Below are positions 15,486-23,266 of a DNA stretch of 44,689 bases, piece by piece. The notes beneath the pieces were generated by a model. It saw nothing but the letters and a program-made list of their open reading frames with translations, had not been told where the DNA came from and did not search any database. Made by a program: the position numbers and the translations under genes. Source of the stretch: an uncultured Bacteroides sp. (GTDB taxonomy: Bacteria; Bacteroidota; Bacteroidia; Bacteroidales; Bacteroidaceae); assembly GCA_944320295.1 (NCBI GenBank), contig CALUGY010000079.1:1-44689 (forward strand), read 5' to 3'. Within the stretch, counting starts at the first letter, position 1. Each line of letters opens with the position of its first letter.

Positions 15486-16664
15486 ATGATAAGACAATCT
15501 AACCTCATACTTCTCCTCTTGTTCTTGCTGACGCTTGGAGCGACCGCGCAAGAGAAGAACGTGTTCAACCCCGTTTATACCGGAGTGAACTCCCTGAATA
15601 TTGCCCCCGACTCGCGTGGTGGCGGCATGGGCGATGTGGGTGCGGCTACTGAGCCGGACGTGAACTCGCAGTTCTGGAACCCGGCCAAATACCCGTTTAC
15701 CGTGAGCCGTGCGGGTGTTTCAGTATCATATACTCCTTGGTTGCGTAAGTTGGTGAACGACATCGACCTGGCCTACGTGGCCGGTTACTACCGGCTGGGC
15801 GACTATCAGGCGTTAAGTGCCTCGCTTCGCTATTTCTCTTTGGGCGAAGTTCCCGTGGGTTATGGTGACGATGGCGCCGGAGCAGGTTATAGCATCAAGC
15901 CCTACGAAATGGCGGTGGATTTAGCCTATTCGCGCATGCTTTCCGAACGTTTCTCGGCGGCGGTGGCATTGCGTTATATCTTTTCCGATTTGGCCTACCG
16001 TGAGGATGAGGACGTCTCTCCCGGTTCGGCTTTTGCAGCAGACATCGCTTTTTACTATACCAACTATGTGATACTGGCACAGCGCGAGTGCATGCTCTCC
16101 TTTGGTTTGAATGCCTCGAACATTGGTACCAAAGTGTCTTACGATAGCGGCAACACCAGCCAGTTCTTACCCACCAACCTGCGTTTGGGGGCGTCGCTGC
16201 TTTTCCCGGTGGACAATTACAATGTCGTTGGTCTGCACTTCGACGTGAACAAGTATATGGTTCCCACCCGTCCCGTGCGCGGTGAGGACGAGTCGCAGGA
16301 GGATTACGAAGCACGTTTGGAGCACGACTATAATGATATCAGCCCTATTAAAGGCATCTTCCGTTCGTTCAGCGATGCGCCGGGCGGCTTTAAGGAAGAG
16401 TTGCAGGAACTGCAATGGTCGCTCGGCATGGAGTACACCTACAACCAGCAGTTTACCGTGCGTGGGGGGTACCATTGGGAGCACGCCAACAAGGGAAACC
16501 GCAAGTATTTTGCTTTCGGTGCGGGCTTCAGGATGAGCGTGTTCTCGCTCGATGCGGCTTACTTGCTCTCCACGGCGCAGAGCAACCCGCTCGACCAGAC
16601 TTTGCGCTTCACATTGGGTTTTGACCTGGACGGCATCAAGGACTTGTTCGGCCGTCGCCGCTGA
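15486..16664 (+). CDS. porV: type IX secretion outer-membrane shuttle protein PorV (LptO)
   Basis: 392 residues from ATG 15486 (MIRQSNLILLLLFLLTLGATAQ, a clear signal peptide); upstream in-frame codons from 15429 do not look like a signal sequence. It is a FadL-like 14-strand beta-barrel protein recognised by APDSRGGGMGDVGAAT near the mature N-terminus, SQFWNPAKYPF, and a C-terminal barrel with AFGAGFRMSVFSLDAAYL. PorV receives cargo from the translocon and delivers it to PorU. The gene lies 81 bp after porU, the usual partner. Confidence 0.93.
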   Translation: MIRQSNLILLLLFLLTLGATAQEKNVFNPVYTGVNSLNIAPDSRGGGMGDVGAATEPDVNSQFWNPAKYPFTVSRAGVSVSYTPWLRKLVNDIDLAYVAGYYRLGDYQALSASLRYFSLGEVPVGYGDDGAGAGYSIKPYEMAVDLAYSRMLSERFSAAVALRYIFSDLAYREDEDVSPGSAFAADIAFYYTNYVILAQRECMLSFGLNASNIGTKVSYDSGNTSQFLPTNLRLGASLLFPVDNYNVVGLHFDVNKYMVPTRPVRGEDESQEDYEARLEHDYNDISPIKGIFRSFSDAPGGFKEELQELQWSLGMEYTYNQQFTVRGGYHWEHANKGNRKYFAFGAGFRMSVFSLDAAYLLSTAQSNPLDQTLRFTLGFDLDGIKDLFGRRR

Positions 16665-16695
16665 CAAACTGTATATACTCTAAATGAATTCGGAT

Positions 16696-17175
16696 ATGAA
16701 AATACGTGTAGGTTTCGGGTACGACGTGCATCGTCTGACTGAAGGACGGGATTTGTGGTTGGGCGGTATCCGCTTGGATCATACAAAAGGGCTGTTGGGA
16801 CACTCTGATGCGGATGTACTTATCCATGCCATTTGCGATGCCTTGCTGGGAGCCGCCAACATGAGGGACATTGGCTATCACTTTCCCGACACGGCAGGCG
16901 AGTATGCCGGCATAGACAGTAAGATATTGTTGCGGAAGACGGTGGAACTTATCGCCGGAAAGGGTTACGTCGTGGGCAACATAGATGCCACGGTTTGTGC
17001 CGAGCGGCCCAAGCTGAACCCGCATATCCCTGAAATGCAGCGTGTGCTGGCTTCCGTGATGGGTATCGAGCCGGACGATGTCTCCATCAAAGCTACTACA
17101 ACGGAAAAGCTGGGCTTCACCGGGCGGGAAGAAGGCATATCGGCCTATGCCACGGTGTTGATAGAGGGAAGATAG
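16696..17175 (+). CDS. ispF: 2-C-methyl-D-erythritol 2,4-cyclodiphosphate synthase
   Basis: 159 residues from ATG 16696 (MKIRVGFGYDVHRL), which fits the family length; an in-frame ATG at 16684 adds four residues. The zinc-binding DVH at the N-terminus, GHSDADVLIHAICDALLGA, and the C-terminal IKATTTEKLGFTGREEGI are diagnostic. It makes MEcPP in the non-mevalonate isoprenoid pathway and works as a trimer in the cytoplasm. It follows porV closely in the same direction, a linkage I recall from other Bacteroidales. Confidence 0.95.
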   Translation: MKIRVGFGYDVHRLTEGRDLWLGGIRLDHTKGLLGHSDADVLIHAICDALLGAANMRDIGYHFPDTAGEYAGIDSKILLRKTVELIAGKGYVVGNIDATVCAERPKLNPHIPEMQRVLASVMGIEPDDVSIKATTTEKLGFTGREEGISAYATVLIEGR

Positions 17176-17271
17176 TTTTCTTGCGCCAAGTGGCAACTAA
17201 GTGCTTTTTAAGTTAATAGCTCATGTTATCTATTAAACCATGTTATAAAAGCCCGTCACAGGCGCGTAATT

Positions 17272-17302
17272 TTTGGAGAAAACGCGGAAGCGCTTATCTT
17301 TG
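17272..17302 (+). promoter_or_regulatory. consensus promoter for a short transcript
   Basis: TTTG (17272-17275), 19 bp, TATCTTTG (17295-17302). Both boxes and the spacing are perfect, yet no open reading frame of normal size follows on the plus strand before a terminator. Confidence 0.75.
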
Positions 17303-17308
17303 TACCGT

Positions 17309-17377
17309 GTTTTTCATAGTATTAGATTTAAGGTTAACAAAAGGGAAAATGGCTGTCTGTGAAGATGGCCTTTTTTA
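17309..17377 (+). ncRNA. candidate small RNA or orphan leader, about 70 nt
   Basis: Bounded by the consensus promoter at 17272-17302 and an intrinsic terminator at 17351-17377. The 5' half contains the AT-rich block CATAGTATTAGATTTAAGG and then TTAACAAAAGG. I have the impression that this block recurs in other Bacteroidales genomes, but that is memory and not checked. No start codon with a useful frame is present apart from a tiny ATG at 17349. It does not resemble 6S RNA, tmRNA or SRP RNA. Confidence 0.5.
17351..17377 (+). terminator. intrinsic terminator of the short transcript
   Basis: GGCTGTCT pairs with AGATGGCC (two G-U pairs) around a 4-nt loop and is followed by TTTTTTATT. Confidence 0.75.
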
Positions 17378-17382
17378 TTGGT

Positions 17383-17421
17383 TTGCCGCCGCAACGGGAC
17401 ATGTGCTCGTTGCGGCGGCAA
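17383..17421 (+). terminator. second, perfect 14-bp hairpin
   Basis: TTGCCGCCGCAACG (17383-17396) pairs exactly with 17408-17421 around an 11-nt loop and is followed by GTTCTTTTATAT. It is probably a back-up terminator, and also a barrier to readthrough toward the oppositely oriented lepA. The loop contains GACATGTG, a chance likeness to the array core. Confidence 0.6.
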
Positions 17422-17468
17422 GTTCTTTTATATACGTTCCGGTATGGATGCAGTTTACGTGCTGACCC

Positions 17469-19250
17469 TTAATCCAGTTTCAGCACGGCGAGGAACGCCT
17501 TTTGCGGCACCTCCACGTTGCCTATTTGCTTCATGCGCTTCTTTCCGCGCTTTTGCTTTTCCAGCAATTTCCGTTTACGGCTCACGTCGCCACCATAACA
17601 CTTGGCCGTCACGTCCTTGCGCACAGCCTTGATGGTTTCGCGGGCTATGATTTTCGCTCCTATCGCAGCCTGGATGGCTATCTCGAATTGTTGGCGCGGA
17701 ATCAGCTCCTTCAGCTTCTCGCACATGCGGCGGCCCAGTTCGTAGGCGTTGTCCACATGCGTCAGGGTGGAAAGGGCGTCTACGGGTTCACCGTTCAGCA
17801 GGATGTCCAGCTTCACCAGCTTGGAGGGGCGGAATCCGTTGGGATGGTAGTCGAACGAGGCATATCCCTTGGAAATGCTCTTGAGCTTGTCATAGAAATC
17901 GATGACTATCTCGCCCAAGGGCATGTCGTAATATATCTCCACACGGTTGCCGGAGATGTATTCCTGCTTTACCAGTTCGCCCCGCTTGCCGAGGCACAGC
18001 GTCATGATGGGGCCGATGTAGTCGGTCGTGGTGATGACCGATGCGCGGATGTATGGCTCTTCTATGTGGTCTATAAGTGTGATGTCGGGCATGCTGCCGG
18101 GGTTGTGCACCTCGATGATGTTGCCGTGTTTGTCGTGCACGTTGTACGATACGTTGGGCACCGTGGTAATCACGTTCATGTTGAACTCGCGGTCTAAGCG
18201 TTCCTGTACGATCTCCATGTGGAGCAGCCCCAAGAAGCCGCAGCGGAAACCGAATCCGAGTGCCAGCGACGATTCAGGTTGGAAGGTGAGCGAAGCGTCG
18301 TTCAGTTGCAACTTTTCCAGAGAAGAACGGAGGTCTTCGAAGTCTTCGGCCTCAATGGGGTAAACGCCTGCGAAAACCATGGGTTTCACCTCCTCGAAAC
18401 CGGCGATGGCTTCCTTGCAGGGGCGGGCTATGTGGGTGATGGTGTCGCCCACTTTAACCTCGCGTGAGGTCTTGATGCCGGAGATGATGTAACCCACATC
18501 GCCTGTGTGCAGCTCATTGCGCGGTACCATGTCCATCTTGAGCACACCCACTTCGTCGGCCTCGTATTCCTTGCCCGTGTTGAAGAACTTCACCTTGTCG
18601 CCCTTGCGTATGATGCCGTTCTCTATCTTGAAGTAGGCGATGATGCCCCGGAAGGAGTTGAACACCGAGTCGAATATGAGTGCCTGCAGCGGCGCACTCT
18701 CGTCGCCCACGGGGTGGGGGATTCGCTCTATCACGGCGGCCAGTATCTCTTCCACGCCCATGCCCGTCTTGCCCGACGCGCGGATTATCTCCTCGCGCTT
18801 GCAGCCCAGCAACTCCACTATCTCGTCTTCCACTTCCTCGGGCATCGCGCTGGCCATGTCGCACTTGTTTATCACAGGGATAATCTCCAGGTCGTGCTCT
18901 ATGGCCATGTACAGGTTGCTGATGGTCTGCGCCTGCACGCCCTGCGAAGCGTCCACGATGAGCAACGCGCCCTCGCAGGCGGCAATGGAGCGGGATACTT
19001 CGTACGAGAAGTCCACGTGGCCCGGGGTGTCTATCAGGTTCAGTATGTACTTTTCGCCTTTGTACATATATTCCATCTGGATGGCATGGCTCTTTATGGT
19101 GATGCCGCGTTCGCGTTCCAAGTCCATGTCGTCCAGCATCTGCCCCTCGGTGATTTGTATGGTGTTGGTAAATTCCAGCAAACGGTCGGCCAGGGTAGAC
19201 TTGCCGTGGTCGATGTGGGCTATGATGCAGAAGTTACGAATATTCTTCAT
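17469..19250 (-). CDS. lepA: elongation factor 4 (LepA), ribosome back-translocase GTPase
   Basis: 593 residues from ATG 19248-19250 ([19 protein letters not shown]). The frame is open to 19505, but that extension is encoded by array copy 4 and intergenic DNA and is not protein. GTPase motifs: AHIDHGKST (11-19), DTPGH (74-78), NKCD (128-131). EF-G-like domains follow, and the LepA-specific C-terminus ends [22 protein letters not shown], with [20 protein letters not shown] just before. It binds ribosomes and is linked to stalled elongation and 30S biogenesis. Monocistronic, with its own promoter at 19358-19390. Confidence 0.97.
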   Translation of the reverse strand: MKNIRNFCIIAHIDHGKSTLADRLLEFTNTIQITEGQMLDDMDLERERGITIKSHAIQMEYMYKGEKYILNLIDTPGHVDFSYEVSRSIAACEGALLIVDASQGVQAQTISNLYMAIEHDLEIIPVINKCDMASAMPEEVEDEIVELLGCKREEIIRASGKTGMGVEEILAAVIERIPHPVGDESAPLQALIFDSVFNSFRGIIAYFKIENGIIRKGDKVKFFNTGKEYEADEVGVLKMDMVPRNELHTGDVGYIISGIKTSREVKVGDTITHIARPCKEAIAGFEEVKPMVFAGVYPIEAEDFEDLRSSLEKLQLNDASLTFQPESSLALGFGFRCGFLGLLHMEIVQERLDREFNMNVITTVPNVSYNVHDKHGNIIEVHNPGSMPDITLIDHIEEPYIRASVITTTDYIGPIMTLCLGKRGELVKQEYISGNRVEIYYDMPLGEIVIDFYDKLKSISKGYASFDYHPNGFRPSKLVKLDILLNGEPVDALSTLTHVDNAYELGRRMCEKLKELIPRQQFEIAIQAAIGAKIIARETIKAVRKDVTAKCYGGDVSRKRKLLEKQKRGKKRMKQIGNVEVPQKAFLAVLKLD

Positions 19251-19357
19251 GTCGCAGTTGTAAATAGGGTTATCCGGCGGCTTCCGTCCGGCGGGTCGTG
19301 ACGGCGGGCCGTGCGGGTAATTTATTGCTTTGCCTGCCGTGCAGGCGAATTTCCGTG

Positions 19358-19390
19358 CAAAGATACGACAAATAGGCGGAATATGCCAAG
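19358..19390 (-). promoter_or_regulatory. lepA promoter
   Basis: Minus strand: CTTG (19387-19390), 21 bp, TATCTTTG (19358-19365), about 110 bp before the lepA ATG at 19250. It places the transcription start inside the spurious N-terminal extension and so confirms the short start. Confidence 0.7.
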
Positions 19391-19410
19391 AAAATGCCGC
19401 ATCTCTCGGC

Positions 19411-19508
19411 CTCTTGTCCGCAACGTGTCGCGAGCCTGCTTCCAACGCGTTGCGGGCGCGCTCCGAACATGTACGGAGCAAGGACGCAACGTGTACGGGG
19501 CACAATGC
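19411..19508. repeat. 22-bp x 4 palindromic array, copy 4
   Basis: Cores at 19422, 19444, 19466 and 19488: AACGTGTC, AACGCGTT, AACATGTA and AACGTGTA. The left flank CTCTTGTCCGC is the inverted family flank. It sits just upstream of the lepA promoter. The whole 19251-19634 gap holds only this array, the promoter and the terminator at 19533-19573. Confidence 0.92.
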
Positions 19509-19532
19509 GTCATCTCTTCCGCTTTTCTTGCA

Positions 19533-19573
19533 TAAAAAAGCAGGGCGCGACGGAGATGCCGTCGCGCCCTGCT
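19533..19573 (-). terminator. terminator of the winged-helix gene
   Basis: A perfect 15-bp stem (19539-19553 with 19559-19573), 5-nt loop, followed on the minus strand by TTTTTTTATG. Confidence 0.9.
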
Positions 19574-19634
19574 TATATTTGTTTTACGTTTGTCCACAAA
19601 AAACTCGGTCCGTTTTCCGGCCGAGGTTGTCAGT

Positions 19635-19841
19635 TTAGTTCAGTTTGACCATCAGGTCGCCTTCTGCTTCTGTGACTGTGAGCTTGTCCTCTCTCAGCAG
19701 CCAGCCCAAGCCCAAGTACAGGTCCTTGTCTGTCAGTTTAGTTGCTTTTTTCAGTTGTTTGGCGGTCAATCCGTCGGTACCGTTCAACGCGTTCCAAATC
19801 TTTCCGGCTGTCTCGCCAGCTTTTTCTTTCAACATTTTCAT
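19635..19841 (-). CDS. small winged-helix protein (DUF2582-like)
   Basis: 68 residues. It starts MKMLKEKAGETAGKIWNALN and contains a winged-helix core (GLTAKQLKKATKLTDKDLYLGLGWLLREDKL). It resembles the DUF2582 winged helix family of Bacteroidetes and other bacteria. It has no partner domain, so it may be a small DNA- or protein-binding protein; the function is unknown. Monocistronic, with a -7 box at 19911-19918 and a strong terminator downstream. Confidence 0.85.
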   Translation of the reverse strand: MKMLKEKAGETAGKIWNALNGTDGLTAKQLKKATKLTDKDLYLGLGWLLREDKLTVTEAEGDLMVKLN

Positions 19842-19910
19842 TTTAAATTAAGTTAGACATCCATAAGCTCCGGTCTCCTTGTCAGGAGATTTCGCCGCTT
19901 ATTTCGGGCG

Positions 19911-19918
19911 CAAAGATA
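19911..19918 (-). promoter_or_regulatory. -7 box for the winged-helix gene
   Basis: TATCTTTG on the minus strand, 69 bp before the ATG. The intervening leader contains a short inverted repeat CTCCTTGTCAGGAG. No clear -33 box is seen. Confidence 0.5.
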
Positions 19919-20040
19919 CTTATTTTTATGTTATATGGCACGTTATTGCCGTTCTTTTCACAGAAATGTCATAAAAAAGGGAAAAAAGTTCCGTATTTGC
20001 CTGCGGAAAAAGCGGGATGGGCCGGGGCGATGTCCCATGT

Positions 20041-20517
20041 TCACGCCTGCTTTGGCGGGAACTCCGTGCCTTTGAGGTGCTCTACCCACAGGCGCGCGGC
20101 GGCTTCCACCATGCGGGCGCAGGGGCGTTTGGCGTAGTATTGCGGCGTGCGTTCTTCAGGCATGGCGTTGCGCTCTGCTTTGCGCAGTTGCAACAGTTCC
20201 GCGCAGATGATGGAGCCGTTGCGGCGTTCGAACTCGGCAGCCAGCTGCTGCACCAGGGCATAGTTGGCGGCCTTGGCCTCACGGTCTTTGCCTTCGAGGG
20301 CGCACTTCTCCAGCCCCGCCAGCAGGAACATGCCGCAGGCCGCGCCGCACGTCATGCGCATGCGCCCTATGCCCGCGCCGAACGAGGCCGACATGTGCAG
20401 GGCCTGTTCGCGTGTGAAACCATACATGTCCGCAAACGCGGCCACTACCGACTGCGAGCAGTTGTAGCCTTCCATGAACAAGGCTACGGCTTTTTCTATC
20501 CTTTCTTCCAATTCCAT
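20041..20517 (-). CDS. C_GCAxxG_C_C family protein
   Basis: 158 residues. The defining Cys pattern is visible: an N-terminal EGYNCSQSVVAAF, then the central MTCGAACGMFLLAGL, then single Cys residues in SIICAELL and RPCARMVEAA. The family is widespread in anaerobes. Its Cys set suggests metal or redox-cofactor binding, but no activity is established to my knowledge. It starts 40 bp after the Nramp transporter gene on the same strand and is probably co-transcribed, which hints at a link with metal handling. Confidence 0.85.
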   Translation of the reverse strand: MELEERIEKAVALFMEGYNCSQSVVAAFADMYGFTREQALHMSASFGAGIGRMRMTCGAACGMFLLAGLEKCALEGKDREAKAANYALVQQLAAEFERRNGSIICAELLQLRKAERNAMPEERTPQYYAKRPCARMVEAAARLWVEHLKGTEFPPKQA

Positions 20518-20557
20518 GATTTGTATGCTAAAAGATTATGTCGTTTATGTGGAAAAT

Positions 20558-21823
20558 TCATTCTTGAAATGCCGAGACGAGGAGCATGACGTTGAGCGTC
20601 GTCACCACCGAGGCTATGGAGTAGAGCACGAAGCTGCTCCAACGGCTGTTGGCATATTGTCCCATGACCTTGCGCGACGAGGTGAGATATACCTGCAGGA
20701 ATACCGTGAACGGCAGCTGGATGCTCAGCACCATTTGCGACACGAGCAACCCCTTGAACGGGTCGCCTATGAAGAATATCAGCAGCAGGGCCAGCCCCAA
20801 CGACAGCACCACGCCCACCTGCGAGTGGCTGTCTTTTATGTAATACGACTCGCCGAACATGCCGGCAAAGATGGACCCCGCCGCCATGCCGCTGGTGATG
20901 GTGGACGATATGCCCGCCATGAGCAAGGCCAGGGCGAACACGAGGCCGGCCCCGCCGCCCAACAGGGGCTGGAGCAACGACTCGGCTTGTTGCAGCTCCT
21001 CCACCTGCACGCCCTGACTGTGGAAGGCGGTGGCCGCCAGCAGAATCATCGCACTATTGATGGCCCAGCCCACAAGCATGGAAAACAGCGTGTCGAACAG
21101 CTCGTATTTCAGCATCTTGCGTATGGAGGCGTCGTCGCGCCGGTTGTACTCGTGGCTCTGTATCACTTCGGAGTGGAGGAAAAGGTTGTGCGGCATGACC
21201 ACCGCTCCCAACACGCTCATCACGATGAGCATGCTGCCCTGGGGCAGGGTGGGTGTCACCCATCCGCGCGCGGCCTGGCCCCAGTCCACGTCTACCAAGA
21301 AAAGCTCGTAGATGAAGGACAGGCCGATGACCGACACGAAGGCGATAATGACCCGCTCGACCCTCTTGTACGAATTGGTAAAGAGCATGACGGCCACGAA
21401 CGCCGCCGTCAGCACGGCTCCCCACACTATCGGGATGCCGAACAGCATCTCCAGCGCGATGGCGCCGCCCAGTATCTCGGCCAGCGAGGTGGACACGGAG
21501 GCCAGTACGGCCGTGCCCAGCAGGGGACGCGACACCCAGCGCGGCGTGTAGCGGGTGGCCGCTTCGGACAGACACAGGCCGGTGACGATGCCCAGGTGTG
21601 CCACGTTGTGCTGCAGCACGATGAGCATCACGGTGGACAGCGTGACCACCCACAGCAGCGAGTAGCCGAACTCGGAACCCGCCGCGAAGTTTGATGCCCA
21701 GTTGCCTGGGTCGATAAAGCCCACCGTCACCAGCAGGCCGGGGCCTATGTATTTCAATATGTCGAGCCCGCCCAGATAGCGTTTGTGGTCTGTGCGGCGC
21801 AGGTCTTTCAGGATGTTTTTCAT
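20558..21823 (-). CDS. mntH: Nramp-family divalent metal (Mn/Fe) transporter
   Basis: 421 residues from ATG 21821-21823 (MKNILKDLRRTDHKRYLGG). The frame stays open to 22030, but a -7 box at 21848-21855 sits inside that extension, so it is not translated. Nramp hallmarks are FIDPGNWASN in helix 1 (the DPGN metal-binding unwinding) and VVMPHNLFLHSEV in helix 6 with the matching MPHN. About 11 hydrophobic helices make it an inner-membrane proton-coupled importer. Manganese is most likely, though iron is possible. The gene is followed by the C_GCAxxG_C_C protein. No MntR box was recognised. Confidence 0.92.
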   Translation of the reverse strand: MKNILKDLRRTDHKRYLGGLDILKYIGPGLLVTVGFIDPGNWASNFAAGSEFGYSLLWVVTLSTVMLIVLQHNVAHLGIVTGLCLSEAATRYTPRWVSRPLLGTAVLASVSTSLAEILGGAIALEMLFGIPIVWGAVLTAAFVAVMLFTNSYKRVERVIIAFVSVIGLSFIYELFLVDVDWGQAARGWVTPTLPQGSMLIVMSVLGAVVMPHNLFLHSEVIQSHEYNRRDDASIRKMLKYELFDTLFSMLVGWAINSAMILLAATAFHSQGVQVEELQQAESLLQPLLGGGAGLVFALALLMAGISSTITSGMAAGSIFAGMFGESYYIKDSHSQVGVVLSLGLALLLIFFIGDPFKGLLVSQMVLSIQLPFTVFLQVYLTSSRKVMGQYANSRWSSFVLYSIASVVTTLNVMLLVSAFQE

Positions 21824-21847
21824 TGTCGTCCTTGTCTGTCTTGCAGG

Positions 21848-21855
21848 CAAAGGTA
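21848..21855 (-). promoter_or_regulatory. -7 box for mntH
   Basis: TACCTTTG on the minus strand, 24 bp before the chosen ATG. A -33 box is not evident. Confidence 0.5.
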
Positions 21856-21904
21856 ATGCTTCCTGGCGGAATAAGCTAATTTCAAGGTGGGAAAGCCTGT
21901 CTTT

Positions 21905-21955
21905 CGCTTCCTCCACCAGCCCCACTCCGGCCCTTCCCCGGATGGGAGGGAGGCC
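21905..21955. repeat. C-rich interspersed repeat (family 3), copy 1
   Basis: The segment with CCCCACTCCGGCCCTTCCCC and GGATGGGAGGGAGG is related, in opposite orientation, to 37299-37340. It forms a partial hairpin (CCTTCCCC / GGATGGGAGG). Similar C-rich repeats are scattered in Bacteroidetes genomes as far as I recall. Confidence 0.6.
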
Positions 21956-22024
21956 TGCGGGTGAGCATTCCTTTTTATGTTGGGATGCCGGCTTGGGCAT
22001 CTTTTCATGCTGGACGCCACATCT

Positions 22025-22103
22025 TGTCATTCTGAGCGGAGCGAAGAATCCCCCGCCATGGATTGACTCGCGGGTTGTCCTTCATAACATTCAGATTGAC
22101 AGG
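22025..22103. repeat. ATTCTGAGCG inverted repeat (family 2), copy 1
   Basis: The left arm TGTCATTCTGAGCGGAGCGA, continuing AGAATCCCCC, is well preserved. The right arm near 22083-22103 (ACATTCAGATTGACAGG) is degraded. The same family occurs at 35365-35445 and 37151-37227. Confidence 0.8.
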
Positions 22104-22150
22104 ACTATATATTGAAAATCTGCGGTAATTATGTCTCCTGTTTTGTGGCT

Positions 22151-22263
22151 ATATATCAGGCGTTTGTCCGCAACGCGTTGCGAGCGCGCTTCCAACATGT
22201 TGCGAGCACGGACGGAACACGTTGCGAGCGCGGGCGCGACATGTCGGGAGCAAACGGGCCATG
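22151..22263. repeat. 22-bp x 4 palindromic array, copy 5
   Basis: Cores at 22172, 22194, 22216 and 22238: AACGCGTT, AACATGTT, AACACGTT and GACATGTC. The left flank TATCAGGCGTTTGTCCGC is the family flank in inverted orientation, and the right flank GGGAGCAAACGGGCC is its imperfect counterpart. The 482-bp gap 21824-22305 is filled by the mntH promoter and three different repeats. Confidence 0.94.
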
Positions 22264-22305
22264 CGGGCGGTTTCGGAACGGGTCAAACGAGGGCTTCCCG
22301 GCGGG

Positions 22306-23130
22306 TTAATCCGTGCGGCGGTTGCGGTATTCCGACGGCGGGATGCCGATGTGTTTCTGCACATAGCGGCTGAAGTAAGACAGGGAGGAGAAGTTCATGC
22401 GCTCCGCGACATCGGCCAGCGGCAGCTCTTTCCGGTTGAGCAGGCGGACCACCTCGTGCAGCGTGAAGCGGTCTATCCAGTAGGTGGCAGGCTGCCCGCC
22501 TATGTTTTTGCATATTTCCGACAGGTAGTGCGGGGTGATGCACAGACGCGAAGCGTAGTGGCCCAGGTCGCGGTGGCGGATGTATTCGCCTTGGTAGAGC
22601 ATTTCCACGAAGCGGTGCAGCAGCGTCATCGCCCTTTCGGGCACGGGCGGCAGGCAGCGTTCGCGGGCGTGGATGTCATATAGGTCGAGTATGTGCGCCA
22701 GCAGCAGGTGCCCCAGCATTTCTTCGTGGAACAGGTGGCTCTTGTCGTCCAGCCGCTCGCGCAGGCGCTGCATGTCGGACAGGCACTTGCGGTAATCGTT
22801 TTCCGCGAGCCTCATCACAGGATTCTGCATAAGAGACAGGTGGCCCACAATGCCATAGTTGCTTTGCAGGGCCATGGAGGCTACAAACGTCTCCGAAAGC
22901 CCCATGATGACGGCCTCGAAATCGTCCGACTCCGAAAACGACGAGGCCAGCGACGGGTTGGGCAGGATGATGTAGTCGCCCCGCAGCACGTTGTACTTCA
23001 CGTTGTGGAACATGAAGCTCATGCTTCCTGCCGTGCAGAGGATGTGGAGTATGTGGTCGGGATGCTGCCCGTAGTCGTATTGCCCGACGGACGGGACGAA
23101 AAAGAGGTTTTCCCTGGATGCCTGTGCCAT
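22306..23130 (-). CDS. AraC-family transcriptional regulator
   Basis: 274 residues from ATG 23128-23130 (MAQASRENLFFVPSVGQYDYG). The longer frame to 23310 runs through the divergent promoter and into the neighbouring gene, so it is rejected. The N-terminal half is a cupin-like sensor (NVLRGDYIILPNPSLASSF). The C-terminal AraC domain has HYASRLCITPHYLSEICK and LADVAERMNFSSLSYFSRYV followed by HIGIPPSEYRNRR. It is divergent from two aldo/keto reductase genes with a 136-bp shared regulatory region, the classic layout for control of the neighbouring operon. Ligand unknown. Confidence 0.88.
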   Translation of the reverse strand: MAQASRENLFFVPSVGQYDYGQHPDHILHILCTAGSMSFMFHNVKYNVLRGDYIILPNPSLASSFSESDDFEAVIMGLSETFVASMALQSNYGIVGHLSLMQNPVMRLAENDYRKCLSDMQRLRERLDDKSHLFHEEMLGHLLLAHILDLYDIHARERCLPPVPERAMTLLHRFVEMLYQGEYIRHRDLGHYASRLCITPHYLSEICKNIGGQPATYWIDRFTLHEVVRLLNRKELPLADVAERMNFSSLSYFSRYVQKHIGIPPSEYRNRRTD

Positions 23131-23158
23131 GATTGTTCCGTTTGTATGTCTTTGCAGG

Positions 23159-23166
23159 CAAAAATA
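23159..23166 (-). promoter_or_regulatory. -7 box for the AraC gene
   Basis: TATTTTTG on the minus strand, 28 bp upstream of the ATG. TTTC lies 19 bp further upstream as a weak -33. Confidence 0.55.
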
Positions 23167-23232
23167 CGCGAAATCCACGGAAAGTGAAAATGCCTCGCCG
23201 CTTTTTGCAACTCCGCTTCGGGACGGATGCCG

Positions 23233-23240
23233 TAACTTTG
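23233..23240 (+). promoter_or_regulatory. -7 box for the aldo/keto reductase operon
   Basis: TAACTTTG on the plus strand, 26 bp before the ATG at 23267. TTTG at 23204-23207 is 25 bp away, longer than ideal, which would suit an activator-dependent promoter. Confidence 0.5.
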
Positions 23241-23266
23241 CGGCTGTGAACCAATAAGAATGCAAT

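Noticed and set aside
19251-19505. N-terminal 85-residue extension of LepA
   Set aside because: Encoded by array copy 4 and promoter DNA; the conserved LepA start MKNIRNF is at 19250 and the promoter lies inside the extension.
21824-22030. 69-residue N-terminal extension of the Nramp transporter
   Set aside because: Overlaps the -7 box at 21848-21855 and a C-rich repeat; the transporter family starts close to MKNILKDL.
22172-22245. 22-bp arrays as a CRISPR array
   Set aside because: Spacers are only 14 bp, similar to one another and palindromic; there are no cas genes and always four units.
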